Positions 8,099-13,970 of a stretch of 19,879 nt of DNA are shown here, one piece after another. How positions within the stretch are numbered: position 1 is the first letter of the stretch; each line of letters opens with the position of its first letter. The notes under the pieces are model-generated. The model saw nothing but the letters and a program-made list of their open reading frames with translations. It was not told the DNA's origin and did not search any database. The stretch comes from CALXZG01 sp034184445 (lineage in GTDB: Bacteria > Pseudomonadota > Alphaproteobacteria > CAAHEQ01 > UBA3637). Location: assembly GCA_034184445.1 (NCBI GenBank), contig JAXFZX010000123.1:1-19879 (forward strand), in the 5' to 3' direction. A program made the position numbers and the translations under genes.

Positions 8099-8224
8099 TT
8101 ACCCTTGACGAGCCTTCATCTTGGGTTTCTTTTTGTTAATCACATAAACGCGCCCTTTACGGCGGACAACTTTACAATCCTTATCACGCGCTTTGGCGGA
8201 CTTTAACGAACAACGAACTTTCAT
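8099..8224 (-). CDS. rpmJ: 50S ribosomal protein L36
   Basis: A 41-residue basic protein, MKVRCSLKSAKARDKDCK onward, ending KKKPKMKARQG, which is the alphaproteobacterial form of L36. It binds 23S rRNA in the large subunit. Of the usual zinc-ribbon Cys/His set only Cys5 and Cys17 remain, so zinc binding in the classic way is doubtful; loss of these ligands is common in this form. The ribosome binding site is AAAGGG, eight bases upstream. A consensus promoter lies just upstream, overlapping the tail of lnt only in context, so rpmJ is probably transcribed alone as well as by read-through. Confidence 0.96.
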   Translation of the reverse strand: MKVRCSLKSAKARDKDCKVVRRKGRVYVINKKKPKMKARQG

Positions 8225-8256
8225 AGCATTTCCCTTTCAATAATGATTTTGGGCGT

Positions 8257-8285
8257 AATATACCTGAAAAAATAGGCTTTGTCAA
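8257..8285 (-). promoter_or_regulatory. Consensus sigma-70 promoter of rpmJ
   Basis: On the minus strand: perfect TTGACA (8285-8280), a 17-base spacer and TATATT (8262-8257). It begins three bases after the lnt stop codon and is one of the strongest promoters in the window, fitting a ribosomal protein gene. Confidence 0.85.
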
Positions 8286-8288
8286 GGA

Positions 8289-9764
8289 TTATTTTTGCTT
8301 CTTTAAAAAAATCAGTAATAAGAGACAAAATCCAACCGGTATCCACACCCCAAATCGGGCATAAATCGTAGGAGACAATGATCGCGGCAAAGCGACATCT
8401 AAAACGCCCTCAGTCCCTAAGGACAAACGACCTTTCGTGCGACCAAAACCATCAAAAACAGCACTGATCCCCGTGTTCGCCGAACGCACAAGAGGAAGCC
8501 CTTCCTCCACCGCGCGCATTTTTGCCATACCTAAATGCTGATAAGGTCCTGCGGATAGACCATACCATCCGTCATTCGTCACATTAACCAGCCATTCTGG
8601 CCGATTTTTTTGATCGGCAACAGCACCGGAAAAGATGACTTCATAGCAAACAAGAGCCCCCAATGGCGGTGTTTTTGGAGCACGGATTGTTTGAACGCCC
8701 CGTCCTTCCCAAAAATCAAACGGTATCGGGACTAGTTTATCAAAAGGCAGAAATTTCCTAAAAGGCACATATTCCCCAAAAGGAACCAAGTGTGATTTAT
8801 CATAATAGGCCACTATATTCGCCATATCGTCCAAAATAAACAAGCTATTCGCAATTGTCTTTTGCTCGGGGATTAGTCGCATCCCTCCCAAAATAAGGGT
8901 TCCTCCCTGTCTAACCGCCTGCATCAGACGCACCCGTTCCCCTTCATCCCGATTCAAGATAAACGGGACCGCCGATTCCGGCCAAATGGTATGGGTAATC
9001 TTTTCATTATTTTCCCGCGACAGACGCATTATTTTTAAAAATGAGTTTTCGGCTTCTTTGGGGTTCCATTTAAGGGTTTGAGGAATATTTGGTTGCACCA
9101 CACGAATCTTAACCCCAAAGACCGTGTCTTGTGTCCCCGTGTATAGGCGTAATTCTCCCATCAAAAACAAAAATAAAAACAGGCCTACTCCGCATAGAAT
9201 CAATTTCCTATTCGGCCACAGAGCAATAATCCCCCCCATCGCAATTGTCAGGAATGTTAACCCATACACCCCAACAACGGAAGCACTTTGTAAAATTGGT
9301 AAAGAATTTTCCCAAACCGAACCGATTAAATTCCATGGGAAACCGGTCAAAAGCCAACTGCGCACCCATTCCAAAATTGCCATAGATCCTGCAAAAGCCA
9401 ATAACCGTTTTATACCCCGTGGATAAAAGACGGATATCCACCCCGCCAGTCCATAAAAGAGTCCAAAGAACACCCCCATTCCACACAAGGCAATCGGCAC
9501 AATCCAACCCAAATTTTCATCCAATAAAATAGCATTGGCTATCCACGATGTTGACACGACACCGAATCCAAATCCGAATAGGAATGCGCGTCCAAAAGCA
9601 CTCTTTTTGATATCGGTCGTGTTGAGACCCAAAAATAAAAACGAGATTAAAATCGGCACTAAAATAACCCAATAATAAGGGGCAAAACATAGGCCGAATG
9701 CCATCCCCCCCCCCAACAAGGAAAGTCGCGATTGGACAATTTTGTGGCAAAGTTTTTTTATCAT
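8289..9764 (-). CDS. lnt: Apolipoprotein N-acyltransferase
   Basis: Lnt adds the third acyl chain to the N-terminal Cys of lipoproteins at the periplasmic face of the inner membrane, the last step of lipoprotein maturation. The product has 491 residues (E. coli 512). About six membrane helices occupy residues 15-205, a nitrilase-like domain follows (about 217-465), and a final membrane helix (TIYARFGVWIPVGFCLLLLIFL) closes the protein. The catalytic triad is visible: Glu263 (IWPESAVPF), Lys323 (YYDKSHLVPFGEYVPFR) and Cys373 (GALVCYEVIFSG). WLVNVTNDGWYG and YQHLGMAKMRAVEEGLPLVRSANTG are family hallmarks. The start overlaps the stop of the upstream XRE-S24 gene by four bases (ATGA type), so it is translationally coupled and driven by the promoter at 10455-10483. 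Confidence 0.97.
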   Translation of the reverse strand: MIKKLCHKIVQSRLSLLGGGMAFGLCFAPYYWVILVPILISFLFLGLNTTDIKKSAFGRAFLFGFGFGVVSTSWIANAILLDENLGWIVPIALCGMGVFFGLFYGLAGWISVFYPRGIKRLLAFAGSMAILEWVRSWLLTGFPWNLIGSVWENSLPILQSASVVGVYGLTFLTIAMGGIIALWPNRKLILCGVGLFLFLFLMGELRLYTGTQDTVFGVKIRVVQPNIPQTLKWNPKEAENSFLKIMRLSRENNEKITHTIWPESAVPFILNRDEGERVRLMQAVRQGGTLILGGMRLIPEQKTIANSLFILDDMANIVAYYDKSHLVPFGEYVPFRKFLPFDKLVPIPFDFWEGRGVQTIRAPKTPPLGALVCYEVIFSGAVADQKNRPEWLVNVTNDGWYGLSAGPYQHLGMAKMRAVEEGLPLVRSANTGISAVFDGFGRTKGRLSLGTEGVLDVALPRSLSPTIYARFGVWIPVGFCLLLLIFLKKQK

Positions 9765-10396
9765 TGACTAACCCAAATCACACGTGCCATCCATAATACT
9801 TCATCACGGGGAAGATCAATATCCTGATGTTGCGTATTTAAGGATTTTAAAGTAATTTGACGCGCCGATTGATGCTCTAATTCCTTTACCATCACTTCAC
9901 CCGATACGGTTTTTACAACAACGCGATCCCCTTTTCTGACTTCGGAATTTGGGGATATAACCAATTTGTCACCTTCACGATAGGCGGGCTCCATACTGTT
10001 GCCCGATACTTCCAACGCATAAACTCCTTTACTTGCCGCAAAAGGAAATTCAATTCCATCCCACGATTCGGTACCCAAAGGATATCCATCCGAATCAAAA
10101 TATCCATCGCGCCCCGCTTTGGCAAGCCCCAACAGCGGGATAATATGAGGTTTGGGTTGATATGGCTCACCAGCCAATTCCATAAATTCAAATAAAGAAG
10201 TATTGGTTGCCTGTAAAATTTTATTCATACTTTCCGTGGACGGCCACCGCTTACGCCCATCTGCGCCCACGCGTTTTGACTTATTAAAGCTGGTCGGATC
10301 AAGGCCTGCTTTTACCGCCAAAGCCGATAAGGACAGCCCCTGACTTTCTGCCAAGTGTTCAATGCCATTCCAAATTTCACTGTATGATAATTGCAT
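9761..10396 (-). CDS. XRE-type repressor with S24 (LexA/CI-like) self-cleavage domain
   Basis: A 211-residue protein with an N-terminal helix-turn-helix (about residues 7-75, LSLSALAVKAGLDPTSFNKSKR) and a C-terminal S24 peptidase domain. The Ser-Lys dyad is visible: Ser134 in VSGNSMEPAYREGD and Lys171 in GEVMVKELEH. A candidate Ala-Gly cleavage site lies at 94-95 in LLGLAKAGRDGYF. The overall pattern resembles a chromosomal alphaproteobacterial regulator family; overlap with lnt argues that it is a host gene. It also diverges from the phage module, a layout like a lysogeny switch, so control of that module is possible. It is not the canonical LexA of the class. By family, RecA-stimulated cleavage is plausible but cannot be shown here. 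Confidence 0.9.
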   Translation of the reverse strand: MQLSYSEIWNGIEHLAESQGLSLSALAVKAGLDPTSFNKSKRVGADGRKRWPSTESMNKILQATNTSLFEFMELAGEPYQPKPHIIPLLGLAKAGRDGYFDSDGYPLGTESWDGIEFPFAASKGVYALEVSGNSMEPAYREGDKLVISPNSEVRKGDRVVVKTVSGEVMVKELEHQSARQITLKSLNTQHQDIDLPRDEVLWMARVIWVSQ

Positions 10397-10420
10397 TCAA
10401 TTCCTTTCATTTTTTTTAAA

Positions 10421-10436
10421 GCATAAAAGAATATGC
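10421..10436. promoter_or_regulatory. Palindrome GCATA-N6-TATGC, candidate operator
   Basis: A perfect 5+5 inverted repeat in the 5' leader of the XRE-S24 gene, with a third AGCATA half-site at 10460-10465 against the -10 of the same promoter. Spacing and position suit an autoregulatory operator for an XRE dimer, but this is inference from position only. Confidence 0.35.
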
Positions 10437-10454
10437 CCCTTTTAGTTGTATTTC

Positions 10455-10483
10455 TTTATAGCATATCCTTTTTATCCTGTCAA
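10455..10483 (-). promoter_or_regulatory. Consensus promoter of the XRE-S24 and lnt pair
   Basis: On the minus strand: perfect TTGACA (10483-10478), a 17-base spacer and TATAAA (10460-10455). It lies about 60 bases upstream of the repressor start. The -35 is 25 bases from the divergent TTGACT of the phage side, so the two promoters could affect one another. Confidence 0.8.
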
Positions 10484-10507
10484 TAGGTTTTTTTTCATAT
10501 TTTTATC

Positions 10508-10547
10508 TTGACTTTTATATTTTTTTCGTTTAGTTCTTGTTTTGTTC
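10508..10547 (+). promoter_or_regulatory. SOS (LexA) box GTTC-N7-GTTC with an upstream -35 element
   Basis: GTTC (10533-10536), seven bases, GTTC (10544-10547) is the exact alphaproteobacterial LexA recognition pattern. A TTGACT -35 lies at 10508-10513; with a 17-base spacer the -10 would be TAGTTC at 10531-10536, a poor match that overlaps the LexA box. Bound LexA would block such a promoter. The box is 27 bases upstream of the first gene of the phage module. The match rests on eight bases in a T-rich tract, so chance occurrence is not negligible. Confidence 0.55.
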
Positions 10548-10574
10548 TTATTTTTTTAACCAAAGGAGTTTTAT

Positions 10575-10943
10575 ATGAGGAATAAATACCTATCATTTAC
10601 AGATAATCGGGATACAACACCATTCGAATCGTCTGAGGAAGCGTGGTTTTGGTATTGCCTATGTGAAAATTTGGGGTTTGAACGCGGGCATAATCAGGGC
10701 GGAAAAATCGCAAGGCCTTGCGAGACATCAGACATTATATTAGCGGTAAAAAGGCTATTACATCAAGGCCTTTTATCGCCAGAACATATTCATATTTTGC
10801 ATAAATACGGCACCGAGCAAGCCCCTCCCCACATTAATTTCGGGGCAACACAAAAAATATGCCGATTATGGAAAGAAGCCATGGAATATCTCGATTCGCT
10901 TTTAAGAAAAAAAGGAATCGTCCGATCATTTTTATTTTTTTAA
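10575..10943 (+). CDS. Uncharacterised 122-residue protein, first gene of the phage module
   Basis: I do not recognise a named domain. Visible features are a conserved-looking FESSEEAWFWYCLCENL (residues 17-33), KIARPCETSDIILAVKRLLHQGLLSPEHIHILHKYG (44-79) and a C-terminal helical stretch RLWKEAMEYLDSLLRKKGIV. The protein is mostly helical, without signal peptide or membrane segment. I have a faint memory of similar proteins in Rhodospirillales genomes, with no function assigned. It has an excellent AAAGGAG ribosome binding site six bases upstream and follows the SOS box by 27 bases, so it is the most likely LexA-controlled product. A role as regulator of the late genes is a guess from position. 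The next gene starts 12 bases downstream. Confidence 0.75.
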   Translation: MRNKYLSFTDNRDTTPFESSEEAWFWYCLCENLGFERGHNQGGKIARPCETSDIILAVKRLLHQGLLSPEHIHILHKYGTEQAPPHINFGATQKICRLWKEAMEYLDSLLRKKGIVRSFLFF

Positions 10944-10955
10944 AGGAGATGATTC

Positions 10956-11351
10956 ATGCAAACCACTTTATCCCAAGGATACAGATATCCCTACGCCTAT
11001 GTAGCCTTTGGCGGAAATTGCACAAGATGGTGGATGCGATTTTTAAAAAGGGGATTTTATCATTGCGCTTTGGTTTTAGGAAACGGACGCGATTGGATCT
11101 TGATTGACCCTTTAGTCCATTTTACGGATTTAATTGTCCTTAAAAATGTTTCCATCCCTAAGGCATTAAAGGCTAAGGGATATCGCCTTGTCCGAACGAC
11201 ACCGCATATCCCCGATTTAACGTCCGTTCAATTTCGCCCGCTGACCTGCGTTGAGGTTGTCAAACGTTTTTTAGGGATAAATCAGCCTCAAATTTGGACA
11301 CCTTATCAACTATTTAAATTTTTATTCCTAAAAAAGGAAAATAATCCTTGA
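10956..11351 (+). CDS. Possible circularly permuted NlpC/P60-like (papain fold) protein
   Basis: A 131-residue protein without a signal peptide. RGFYHCALVLGNGRDWILIDP (residues 32-52) contains His36, and LTCVEVVKRFLGI (97-109) contains Cys98 at the start of a helix, followed by WTPYQLFKFL (114-123). A His before the Cys on a helix is the order found in permuted NlpC/P60 (LRAT-like) folds, so a thiol hydrolase or transferase is possible. The assignment rests on pattern only and needs profile comparison. The start at 10956 has AAAGGAG seven bases upstream. The TGA stop (11349-11351) lies inside the TTGACA -35 of the portal promoter. It probably shares a transcript with the preceding gene. Confidence 0.6.
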   Translation: MQTTLSQGYRYPYAYVAFGGNCTRWWMRFLKRGFYHCALVLGNGRDWILIDPLVHFTDLIVLKNVSIPKALKAKGYRLVRTTPHIPDLTSVQFRPLTCVEVVKRFLGINQPQIWTPYQLFKFLFLKKENNP

Positions 11352-11376
11352 CATTTTAAAAAAAATGTGCTATATT
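11348..11376 (+). promoter_or_regulatory. Strong extended -10 promoter before the portal gene
   Basis: Perfect TTGACA (11348-11353), a 17-base spacer, and TATATT (11371-11376) preceded by TGC, an extended -10. It is a host sigma-70-type promoter, as expected if the module has no RNA polymerase of its own. Its -35 overlaps the stop codon of the preceding gene. Confidence 0.85.
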
Positions 11377-11406
11377 AGGTTTCAGTTAGCAGGCAGAAGT
11401 CTATCC

Positions 11407-11442
11407 AAACGGGTTTTTGATCTTTCAAAAGCCTGTTTTTTT
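11407..11442 (+). terminator. Intrinsic terminator or attenuator in the portal leader
   Basis: Arms 11407-11420 (AAACGGGTTTTTGA) and 11425-11438 (TCAAAAGCCTGTTT) pair along 14 positions with two G-U pairs, around a TCTT loop, and run into seven T residues (11436-11442). It lies about 25 bases after the expected transcription start of the promoter at 11348-11376 and 40 bases before the portal start. It could end the two-gene transcript upstream, but it also stands in the way of the portal promoter. Confidence 0.7.
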
Positions 11443-11481
11443 GTCCGCAAACTGTTTCTTTCTTTAATTACAGGAGATGTT

Positions 11482-12954
11482 ATGACGGATATAAAACAAC
11501 TTTACACCCGATTTCAAAAAGCAAAGAATCGTCGGAGTCAATGGGAATCAGTATGGCAAGAATGCTATGAATATGCATTGCCTCAACGCGAATCCCTTTT
11601 TTTAGATTATAAAACACCGGTTTCACACCTTTTTGATGCGACAGCACCCGATGCGGTTGATCAACTGGCAGCAGTCATGTTATCAGAAGTGACACCACCT
11701 TGGATGCGTTGGTTTCATTTAAAAGCCGGTACCGATTTATCCGATTCGGATCGCGAGCGCATCGCACCGGAATTAGATTCGCTTTCGGAAAAAATGCATG
11801 CCCATTTTGACCGGTCCAATTTTGCCTTAGAAATTCATCAATGTTATTTTGATCTAATCACGGCGGGAACAGCATGCCTCTTGTTTGAGGAGGCCCCCAT
11901 TGGGGCATCTTCGGCCTTTAAGTTCACAGCAGTCCCATTATCCGAAGTTTATCTGGACGAAGGACCAAGTGGCAGGCTTGACACCACATTTCGCGAATGC
12001 CATTTGGATCAAAATACATTTGAAACGCGCTTTCCCAATTTTGAGCTGTCCAGCAAAATCAAAAAAAGCGAAAAGACCGATTCAATAACTTTTTCGGTTA
12101 TTGAATCGGTTATACCGTCCCCAAAGGGAGGATATGATTACACCGCCTTTTTAAATCCCGATAGCCAGTATGATACCCTAAACGGCACGGATACCGTGTT
12201 AAAAGAAGCCCATTTTGCGTGCTCACCGTTTATTTCTTTTCGCTGGCTGAAAGCACCGGGGGAAATTTATGGAAGATCCCCTGTCATGAAGACGCTTCCG
12301 GACATAAAAACAGCCAATAAGGTTGTAGAGCTCATCTTAAAAAATGCGTCTATTTCCGTGACAGGTATTTGGTTGGCCGAAGACGATGGCGTCTTAAACC
12401 CCAACAACATAAATCTTGTCCCCGGTGCGATTATTCCCAAAGCAGTCGGTTCCAAAGGATTAACTCCCTTAGAGGCCCCTGGAAAATTTGATGTATCACA
12501 ATTAATGATTGATGATTTACGCAAACACATCCGGCATGCTTTGCTAGGAGACAGATTGGGTGAAGTCAATACGACCAAAATGACGGCAACCGAAGTTTTG
12601 GAACGATCCGATGAAATGATGCGCATATTTGGGGCAACCTATGGTCGGCTGCAAACGGAGTTATTGACACCTCTTATTGAACGCGCAACAGCTATTTTGC
12701 GTAAACGCGGAGAAATTCCCGAAATTTTTCTGGACGGTCGCATTTTAAAGATTGCGTATCAATCCACGCGCGCCGAAAAACAAGCACAAATTGATGCCAA
12801 TAATGCTTTGTTGTGGTTATCATCGGTAGCAAAATTGGGAGAAGCAGGCCTCAATCAAGTCAATATTGGAGCTTTTGTTAAGTGGCTAGGGTCAAAATTA
12901 AATGTGCCCGAAGAAGCCCTAAACACACGCCCCATTTTGGGAGTCTCTGTATGA
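11482..12954 (+). CDS. Portal (head-to-tail connector) protein, podovirus gp8 type
   Basis: The portal forms the dodecameric ring through which DNA enters the head and to which the tail attaches. The 490-residue product (T7 gp8: 536) starts MTDIKQLYTRFQKAKNRRSQWESVWQ and carries YALPQRESLF, LFDATAPDAVDQLAAVMLSEVTPP, CYFDLITAGTACLLFEE, PSGRLDTTFRECHL, FRWLKAPGEIYGRSPVMKTLPDIKTAN and KMTATEVLERSDEMMRIFG, all typical of the head-tail connector family. The start at 11482 is chosen for AGGAG upstream; the open frame extends to 11365, but that part lies in the promoter and terminator. The stop overlaps the next start (ATGA). It belongs to the T7-like group rather than the HK97/lambda portal group. 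Identification is secure. Confidence 0.93.
   Translation: MTDIKQLYTRFQKAKNRRSQWESVWQECYEYALPQRESLFLDYKTPVSHLFDATAPDAVDQLAAVMLSEVTPPWMRWFHLKAGTDLSDSDRERIAPELDSLSEKMHAHFDRSNFALEIHQCYFDLITAGTACLLFEEAPIGASSAFKFTAVPLSEVYLDEGPSGRLDTTFRECHLDQNTFETRFPNFELSSKIKKSEKTDSITFSVIESVIPSPKGGYDYTAFLNPDSQYDTLNGTDTVLKEAHFACSPFISFRWLKAPGEIYGRSPVMKTLPDIKTANKVVELILKNASISVTGIWLAEDDGVLNPNNINLVPGAIIPKAVGSKGLTPLEAPGKFDVSQLMIDDLRKHIRHALLGDRLGEVNTTKMTATEVLERSDEMMRIFGATYGRLQTELLTPLIERATAILRKRGEIPEIFLDGRILKIAYQSTRAEKQAQIDANNALLWLSSVAKLGEAGLNQVNIGAFVKWLGSKLNVPEEALNTRPILGVSV
12076..12110 (+). repeat. 14-bp perfect inverted repeat inside the portal gene
   Basis: ACCGATTCAATAAC (12076-12089) and GTTATTGAATCGGT (12097-12110) are exact reverse complements around a 7-base loop. 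The segment encodes TDSITFSVIESV in frame. No T-run follows, so it is not an ordinary terminator. Confidence 0.85.
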
Positions 12955-13157
12955 CAATTCCGGCATCATATGCTCGTCTTTTCCGACACCCCGAGGGAGG
13001 AGAGGTTTTGGCACACTTAAAAAAAATGACATTTGAGCGCGCTCTCTCACCCACGGCAACAGATGCGGAATTACGATTTTTGGAAGGCCAGCGCGCACTG
13101 GTCGCTCTTATTTTATCTTTTATTAAACAAGGTCAACAACAAGGAGAAAACACATGA
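12951..13157 (+). CDS. Small Bbp19-like phage protein
   Basis: A 68-residue protein starting MTIPASYARLFRHPEGGEVLAHLKKMTF, with ELRFLEGQRALVALILSFIKQG near the C-terminus. The pattern of a short N-terminal RLF motif, a helix, and an EGQR helix recalls the Bbp19-like family that follows the portal gene in BPP-1-type podoviruses; the position here is the same. It overlaps the portal stop (ATGA) and its own stop overlaps the scaffold start (ATGA), so all three are coupled in translation. Role unknown; perhaps a connector accessory or assembly factor. Confidence 0.7.
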   Translation: MTIPASYARLFRHPEGGEVLAHLKKMTFERALSPTATDAELRFLEGQRALVALILSFIKQGQQQGENT

Positions 13158-13840
13158 CCCAACAAAACACGAAAGAAACCGAAACCCTAACCGAACAAGA
13201 AAGGGCTCCACAAATTCCGGATAAATTTAAAGATAAGTCCGGTGATTTAAACACAGATGCTCTTGTCAAATCTTATCTGGCTTTGGAAAAAAAGATGGCC
13301 ATGAAAAAGCCCCTTGATCCCATAGATGAATGTCCAATCAAACCCGAAGATTACAATATTCAAATCAAAAGTGATCTGATGAAAAACGATCCGGATATTA
13401 ACAAGCGGCTATATGAATTAGGTCTAACCCATCGCCAAGCCCAAGGGATCTATGACCTGGCCGCCGAAAAAGTAGTCCCCATTATTCAAGACTTGTCCGA
13501 TACCTTTAAAATGGACAAAGATTTATCGGATCTCAATAAAACATTCGGTGGGGCAGAGCAATTTAACACCATTGCCAGACAAATTTCGGCTTGGGGGGAA
13601 AAGAATTTAAATCCCCAGATTTTTGAAGCATTATCCGCCAGTAAAGACGGCATTATTGCCATGTATCACATGATGCAAGGTGAACAAGAATCCTCCATCC
13701 TATCCCGAGATGAAACCGTCAAAGCTACCGATACGGAAGAGGATTTAAAACGATTGATGCAAAATCCGAAATATTGGAAGTATCAAGATCCAGAAATCGT
13801 AAAACGCGTTGAAAACGGATTTAAACGTCTTTATGGTTAA
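13154..13840 (+). CDS. Capsid assembly scaffolding protein
   Basis: A 228-residue, strongly charged, helical protein rich in Lys, Glu and Asp (T7 gp9: 307). The N-terminus is disordered (TKETETLTEQERAPQIP), followed by DKFKDKSGDLNTDALVKSYLALEKKM and CPIKPEDYNI, a pattern common in podovirus scaffolds. ELGLTHRQAQGIYDLAAEKVVPII and a C-terminal helix DPEIVKRVENGFKRLYG follow; basic C-terminal helices in scaffolds bind the coat protein. The place between portal and capsid supports the call. It starts within the stop of the preceding gene. A 130-base gap with three hairpins separates it from the capsid gene. Confidence 0.85.
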   Translation: MTQQNTKETETLTEQERAPQIPDKFKDKSGDLNTDALVKSYLALEKKMAMKKPLDPIDECPIKPEDYNIQIKSDLMKNDPDINKRLYELGLTHRQAQGIYDLAAEKVVPIIQDLSDTFKMDKDLSDLNKTFGGAEQFNTIARQISAWGEKNLNPQIFEALSASKDGIIAMYHMMQGEQESSILSRDETVKATDTEEDLKRLMQNPKYWKYQDPEIVKRVENGFKRLYG

Positions 13841-13847
13841 GTTTTTC

Positions 13848-13876
13848 TTTGACGGATAACCTTTCGGCCCGTCAAA
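13848..13876 (+). repeat. Hairpin after the scaffold gene
   Basis: TTTGACGG (13848-13855) pairs exactly with CCGTCAAA (13869-13876) around a 13-base loop. No T-run follows. It is the first of three hairpins packed between scaffold and capsid. Confidence 0.6.
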
Positions 13877-13879
13877 CCC

Positions 13880-13903
13880 ATGGGAAATTGTTCCCATTTT
13901 TTT
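13880..13903 (+). terminator. Intrinsic terminator between scaffold and capsid
   Basis: ATGGGAA (13880-13886), loop ATTG, TTCCCAT (13891-13897), then a run of seven T (13897-13903). It has the classic form, though the stem is short with three GC pairs. It would lower read-through into the capsid gene unless overridden. Confidence 0.6.
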
Positions 13904-13905
13904 GT

Positions 13906-13942
13906 GTTTTTATGGCAGAGGGAAATCTGGAACCATAAAAAC
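13906..13942 (+). repeat. Hairpin just upstream of the capsid ribosome binding site
   Basis: GTTTTTATGG (13906-13915) and CCATAAAAAC (13933-13942) are exact reverse complements; an inner CAGA/TCTG pair (13916-13919 and 13926-13929) can extend the fold. It ends about 16 bases before the AAAGGA that serves the capsid gene, so it could stabilise or delimit the capsid mRNA. Confidence 0.6.
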
Positions 13943-13970
13943 ATTTTTTCAACATGAAAGGAAATTTTAT

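Noticed and set aside
10397..10574. tRNA gene or attachment site at the left end of the phage block
   Set aside because: I find no cloverleaf or tRNA 3' end and no direct repeat that recurs near the right side of the window.
11365..11481. N-terminal extension of the portal gene to ATG 11365
   Set aside because: That stretch overlaps the promoter and the terminator hairpin and lacks a ribosome binding site; ATG 11482 has AGGAG and the family N-terminus.
12882..13157. Longer version of the Bbp19-like gene starting at 12882
   Set aside because: The extension is portal coding sequence in another frame; the ATGA overlap at 12951 is the normal coupled start.
13902..13970. N-terminal extension of the capsid gene to ATG 13902
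   Set aside because: It covers the leader hairpins, has no ribosome binding site, and the start at 13971 fits the family.
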